The translations under genes and the position numbers were made by a program. A stretch of DNA of 9,489 nt from Deltaproteobacteria bacterium (GTDB lineage: Bacteria; Myxococcota; Myxococcia; Myxococcales; 40CM-4-68-19): assembly GCA_005879095.1 (NCBI GenBank), contig VBLM01000070.1, positions 1,724-11,212 of the forward strand. Direction: 5' to 3'. The notes beneath the pieces were generated by a model that saw nothing but the letters and a program-made list of their open reading frames with translations, had not been told where the DNA came from and made no database searches. Position 1 is the first letter of the stretch; every line of letters begins with the position of its first letter. Positions 7,901-9,489 of this stretch are shown here, piece by piece.

Positions 7901-7988
7901 GAGCGCCGCGACCACGGCGACCAACGCGCAGGATGACGTCGCCAACTTCTTCGCTGCGGGCACGCTTCCGCCGCCCACCCGGCCGTAG
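4929..7988 (+). CDS. VolA-like surface lipoprotein lipase (alpha/beta hydrolase), two compensating frameshifts
   Basis: The open frame is 1019 codons. It starts with a lipoprotein signal (RR, a hydrophobic run, then AIAC with Cys18). The N-terminal part (about 35-390) resembles the bacterial virulence-factor lipase N-terminal domain, with proline- and FPSD-type motifs (IPLPSDV near 55, FPSDFLFKPK near 296). The C-terminal part is an alpha/beta hydrolase: LVIYHPGLGD near 640, the nucleophile elbow GQSLGG with Ser825, and likely acid and base in CDDHVP (about 938) and AHGFL. This fits a VolA-type lysophospholipase/lipase that frees fatty acids at the cell surface; the substrate is inferred. Sixteen cysteines in the corrected mature region suggest disulfides. 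Between about 6090 and 6660 the annotated frame is arginine-rich nonsense. The true sequence is in the frame of 6118-6669 (VIAIPPLKEGTEYAVVITDK...), so two lesions must be corrected. The FadL gene follows after 17 nt. Confidence 0.8.
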   Translation: MLLRRAIPLALAIAAIACEPPVPFDASAHNPSFVDYAVFDPAPDPVDNSPVDIPLPSDVALQPQALATQSGAQLEVLQSFAAQGGWPADQDLALTFDFVRINLDAATGKATRTAPALDLSTINPSTLLILSLSAAGVGPVAYDAPDAADYVVNGDHGTLTIHKTADSSGLRHYPPAVYVAAVRGGANGVKVAGGGPVNPRPAMYLITQGADLTRPENQGLLPGATREEKAKNAAQLEQLRKAFLLPFAALQGAGFPTNEIASMTAFTVTSRVRVRADPIEATSTSPNAATALPFPSDFLFKPKTHTLLDQLTSTSGPFGALGPGLATLDGFSTTALITASTSGLIDPTTVNQNSVFLYEYTATGPKRVPEAHEASATVLPGWAAVSTSDPGRDAARRDRDSAAQGRHRVRGGDHRQGHSAGRHADRAGHARTPLGAEQPADRQRRADRGGARRAERRRGRAAPAGAQAGPRRCRRDQRHHPRARGDGLHLPHPGHGRHRARHRQLLPDDGGESRGAAVRGTGCDRRARWRHDADGLLRRPDHLPGLRDGGQRGDGLLAVQRRRERGADRRHRLRDRGPVVIFNKLRCTAADVTAGKCQDTGAFGGGATATPVGEFANALISVPLPNNYGGCTPTATQPCNLPLVIYHPGLGDSRADMLLVADHLNKAGFVVAAIDMNKHGDRSYCSSNAQCVASGTCNPIADLVNEGDPTGATPGKCSTDFFRDTSGCPGCDNSKAPVLTFFTATGRGASANFVLSFNLFRTRDTFRQDIIDQSQLIRSLSPDPTCNPTAAATVPPPGGTCANNFITQATGVQIHPGRIYFLGQSLGGIAALPDAAANARVRKVALNTTGSTIVDVLSNSIRYYPFLKALLQTRNLDKETHPAAYIQFLTTAKWVLDPADPENFAQNLLTNTIPGPLSGGVAPPARTAIQQFAQCDDHVPTAFQVNLAALIGLGPTGPTTSTTTLFHTSAAPDPATCPTGGQIAHGFLNDWSAATTATNAQDDVANFFAAGTLPPPTRP
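6060..6118 (+). other. First frameshift zone in the lipase gene
   Basis: Family-like sequence runs in the 4929 frame up to about TVLPGWAAVSTSDP (ending near 6098). It then continues one frame over as IPAGTPLGVIAIPPLKEG from about 6094. The change corresponds to a net +1, or loss of 2 modulo 3. Loss of one copy of a gatcc-like duplication near 6090-6100 is one possible explanation but cannot be proved. The exact site is uncertain within this interval. Confidence 0.65.
6659..6661 (+). other. Second frameshift in the lipase gene (C run)
   Basis: The middle frame reads ...TADIGFVIEA and then hits a TGA at 6667. The original frame picks up as PVVIFNKLRC from 6660. Adding a single C to the CCC at 6659-6661 would join them smoothly as IEAPVVIFNKLRC. 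That is a typical homopolymer slip or basecalling loss, and it restores the frame disturbed at 6060-6118. Confidence 0.75.
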
Positions 7989-7990
7989 TG

Positions 7991-7997
7991 AAAGGGA
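7991..7997 (+). promoter_or_regulatory. Ribosome binding site deciding the FadL-like start
   Basis: AAAGGGA ends 8 nt before the ATG at 8006. It favours this ATG over the in-frame GTG at 7988, which overlaps the lipase stop and would add six polar residues in front of an otherwise standard signal peptide. Confidence 0.6.
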
Positions 7998-8005
7998 CGA
8001 CGACC

Positions 8006-9232
8006 ATGAAAAACCTCATCCTCGCCGTCTTCCTCGCTCCCGCCGCCGCGTTCGCCGGCGGGTATGTCGTTCCCAACGTCAACGCGCGCGACCTGGCCAT
8101 GGTCGGGTCGCCGGTGGCCGCGCAGGACAGCGCCGCGGCCACGTACCAGACGCCGGCCGCGCTGGCGAAGCTCGATGGGCTCAACGTCTCGGCCGACGTG
8201 AGCCTGATCGACCTGCGCACCACCTGGTCCGATCCCACCCTGGGGAGGGAAAGCAACGTGCCCAAGGCGGCCTTTCCGCCCGCGCTCTACGTCGCGTACG
8301 GCTTCGCCCTGCCCGAGCAGCTCAGGTCGATGAGGGCGGGTGTCGGTGTCGGCTTCACCGTACCCGGCGGCGGTTACGTCTTCTGGCGCGACACGTTCCC
8401 CGGCCGCAACGAGATCCTCAGCGTCGACCGCAAGATGTTCGGCTTCTACCTGACCGGAGGCGTGCAGGTGCTGCCGGAGCTCCGCGTCGGCGGCGGGCTC
8501 GTCTACTACCGCTCCACCGAGTACCTGACCCAGGGCCTGAACATCCTCTCCTCGCAGGGCCAGATCGACCTCGCCACGGCCGGCGGCGTGCTCAGCTACG
8601 ACGTCTCCGCCGAGGTGACGCCGCTCAGGGACCTGCCGCTGACGGTCGCGATCGATTACAAACACCAGGGCGTGCAGAAGCTGACCGGCCACGCCCACGC
8701 GGAGGGGCTGCCTCTCGCGCTGCAGCCGCGGCTTCTCGATCAGGGCGTCACCCACGTGCTGACGTATCCGAATCAGCTCAACGTCGGCGCGGCGTACCAG
8801 GTCATCCCGCCGCTGCTCGTCACCTTCGACTGGACCCTCGAGCGGCAGGTCGTCTACAAGGACGACACGTTCGCGGGCGATCGCGGCGTCACGGTCATCG
8901 TCCCGCACAACTACACCAACGATTACACCCTCCGGCTGGGCGGCGAGTTCAAGGTTCTGCCAGTGCTCCGCGTGCGCGCGGGACTCGAATACGATCACGC
9001 GCCCCAGCCGCCGCAGACGATTACGCCGGCCCTGCCGACCGCCAACACGTGGGACGTCGGCGTCGGCGCCGGCTACACGGTCGCTCCCGGGCTCGAGATC
9101 AACGCCGGCTACTTCCACGCCTTCTACGACACGACCACCGCAGTCGGGCCGGAGGCATTCCCCGGCACGTACGAAACCCACACCAACATCTACGCGCTCA
9201 ACATCACCTGGAAGATGGGAGAGCGAAAGTAG
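8006..9232 (+). CDS. FadL/OmpP1/TodX-family outer membrane transporter
   Basis: A 408-residue precursor. It has a signal peptide (MKNLILAVFLAPAAAFA, predicted cut after Ala17) followed by a mature N-terminus GGYVVPNVNARDLAMVGSPVA and then AATYQTPAALAKLDG. The latter corresponds to the FadL family's hatch region with its usual DAS-x-YNPA motif, here TPA. The rest alternates polar and hydrophobic residues in many amphipathic stretches (for example LRVGGGLVYYRST, LNVGAAYQVIPPLLVTFDWTLE, LEINAGYFHAFYD), as expected for a 14-strand barrel; E. coli FadL is of similar size. The family takes up long-chain fatty acids or other hydrophobic compounds through the outer membrane. It lies 17 nt after the lipase gene, so co-transcription and joint use of lipase products are likely. 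The C-terminus ends ALNITWKMGERK rather than in a terminal aromatic residue, and its last 29 nt overlap the convergent gene. Confidence 0.85.
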   Translation: MKNLILAVFLAPAAAFAGGYVVPNVNARDLAMVGSPVAAQDSAAATYQTPAALAKLDGLNVSADVSLIDLRTTWSDPTLGRESNVPKAAFPPALYVAYGFALPEQLRSMRAGVGVGFTVPGGGYVFWRDTFPGRNEILSVDRKMFGFYLTGGVQVLPELRVGGGLVYYRSTEYLTQGLNILSSQGQIDLATAGGVLSYDVSAEVTPLRDLPLTVAIDYKHQGVQKLTGHAHAEGLPLALQPRLLDQGVTHVLTYPNQLNVGAAYQVIPPLLVTFDWTLERQVVYKDDTFAGDRGVTVIVPHNYTNDYTLRLGGEFKVLPVLRVRAGLEYDHAPQPPQTITPALPTANTWDVGVGAGYTVAPGLEINAGYFHAFYDTTTAVGPEAFPGTYETHTNIYALNITWKMGERK

Positions 9233-9489
9233 CGCCGTCCTGGACCGCTCGGCCCTCGCGCACCAGCTTGAGAAGGTGCGCGAGCAGGCTGCGTTCGGCG
9301 AACGGGTACATCTCGCGCTTGAGCTCTGGATAGGCCGCGGGCACCAGCGCGGCCGGCGCCGCCGGCGTCTTCGAGAGCGCGGCCAGCACCAGCTCTTCCC
9401 GCTCGTGGCGGTGCGCGCGGTACTGCGCGAGCTTGGCCACGCCGCCCGGCACGACCGGCCCGTGCGCCGGGTAGATCGCGCCCGGCTTC
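9204..9489 (-). CDS. MBL-fold hydrolase, C-terminal part (partial, runs off right edge)
   Basis: The minus-strand frame is open from the window edge to a TGA at 9206-9204, giving 94 residues. It begins KPGAIYPAHGPVVPGG, the last metal-ligand histidine motif (PAHGP) of LACTB2-like metallo-beta-lactamase proteins. It continues with the helix YRAHRHEREELVLAAL and a winged-helix segment (PELKREMYPFAERSLLAHLLKLVREGRAV). The MBL core lies beyond the window. The GTG at 9452 is internal, not the start, because the PAHGP motif lies upstream of it. The architecture matches the gene at 914-1894, so these are two related hydrolases, with low visible identity in the tail. The 3' end overlaps the FadL-like gene by 29 nt, tail to tail. 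Function on a specific substrate cannot be assigned. Confidence 0.8.
   Translation of the reverse strand, partial: KPGAIYPAHGPVVPGGVAKLAQYRAHRHEREELVLAALSKTPAAPAALVPAAYPELKREMYPFAERSLLAHLLKLVREGRAVQDGATFALPSSR

Noticed and set aside
7580..9181. A 533-codon minus-strand open frame opposite the lipase end and the FadL-like gene
   Set aside because: Arg/Val/Asp/Gly-rich composition without family motifs, antisense to a clear outer membrane barrel gene. It is a shadow.

Overview
This is a GC-rich bacterial window (roughly 65-70% G+C, with strong G/C bias at third positions and frequent GTG/TTG starts). The secreted proteins have an outer-membrane, Gram-negative character: a large cysteine-rich lipoprotein and a FadL-type barrel. 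Together with the etfBA pair this suggests a Myxococcota/deltaproteobacterial-type organism. That placement is an inference from style, not from a marker gene.

Layout. (1) Positions 3-4807, plus strand, form one tightly packed gene run: the end of etfB; etfA; an LACTB2-like metallo-beta-lactamase (MBL) hydrolase; a CAX-type calcium/proton antiporter; a DMT/EamA transporter; and an MBL/beta-CASP protein whose metal-binding motif is destroyed. Adjacent genes are 9 nt or less apart or overlap by 4-8 nt, and GTGA stop/start overlaps occur twice. (2) Positions 4808-4928 are the only real intergenic space, with a perfect TTGACA -35-like box and a strong AGGAGG ribosome binding site. (3) Positions 4929-9232 hold a two-gene unit: a VolA-like lipoprotein lipase followed after 17 nt by a FadL-family outer membrane channel. 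(4) From the right edge, a second LACTB2-like MBL gene enters on the minus strand and ends tail-to-tail with the FadL gene, overlapping it by 29 nt.

How the parts fit. A surface lipase that frees fatty acids, a FadL channel that imports them, and an electron transfer flavoprotein that takes electrons from acyl-CoA dehydrogenases are three stages of exogenous fatty-acid use. They sit in neighbouring transcription units here.

The window carries three reading-frame lesions. About 65 nt are missing from the 3' end of etfA, which fuses it in frame to the MBL gene. The lipase gene has two mutually compensating shifts, near 6060-6118 and at a C run at 6659-6661, so about 190 residues in its middle are read in the wrong frame. 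The correct tails and segments survive intact in the other frames, so the lesions are either recent or sequencing/assembly errors. The conceptual proteins of 616 and 1019 residues should not be taken at face value. No RNA genes, mobile elements or CRISPR arrays were seen.
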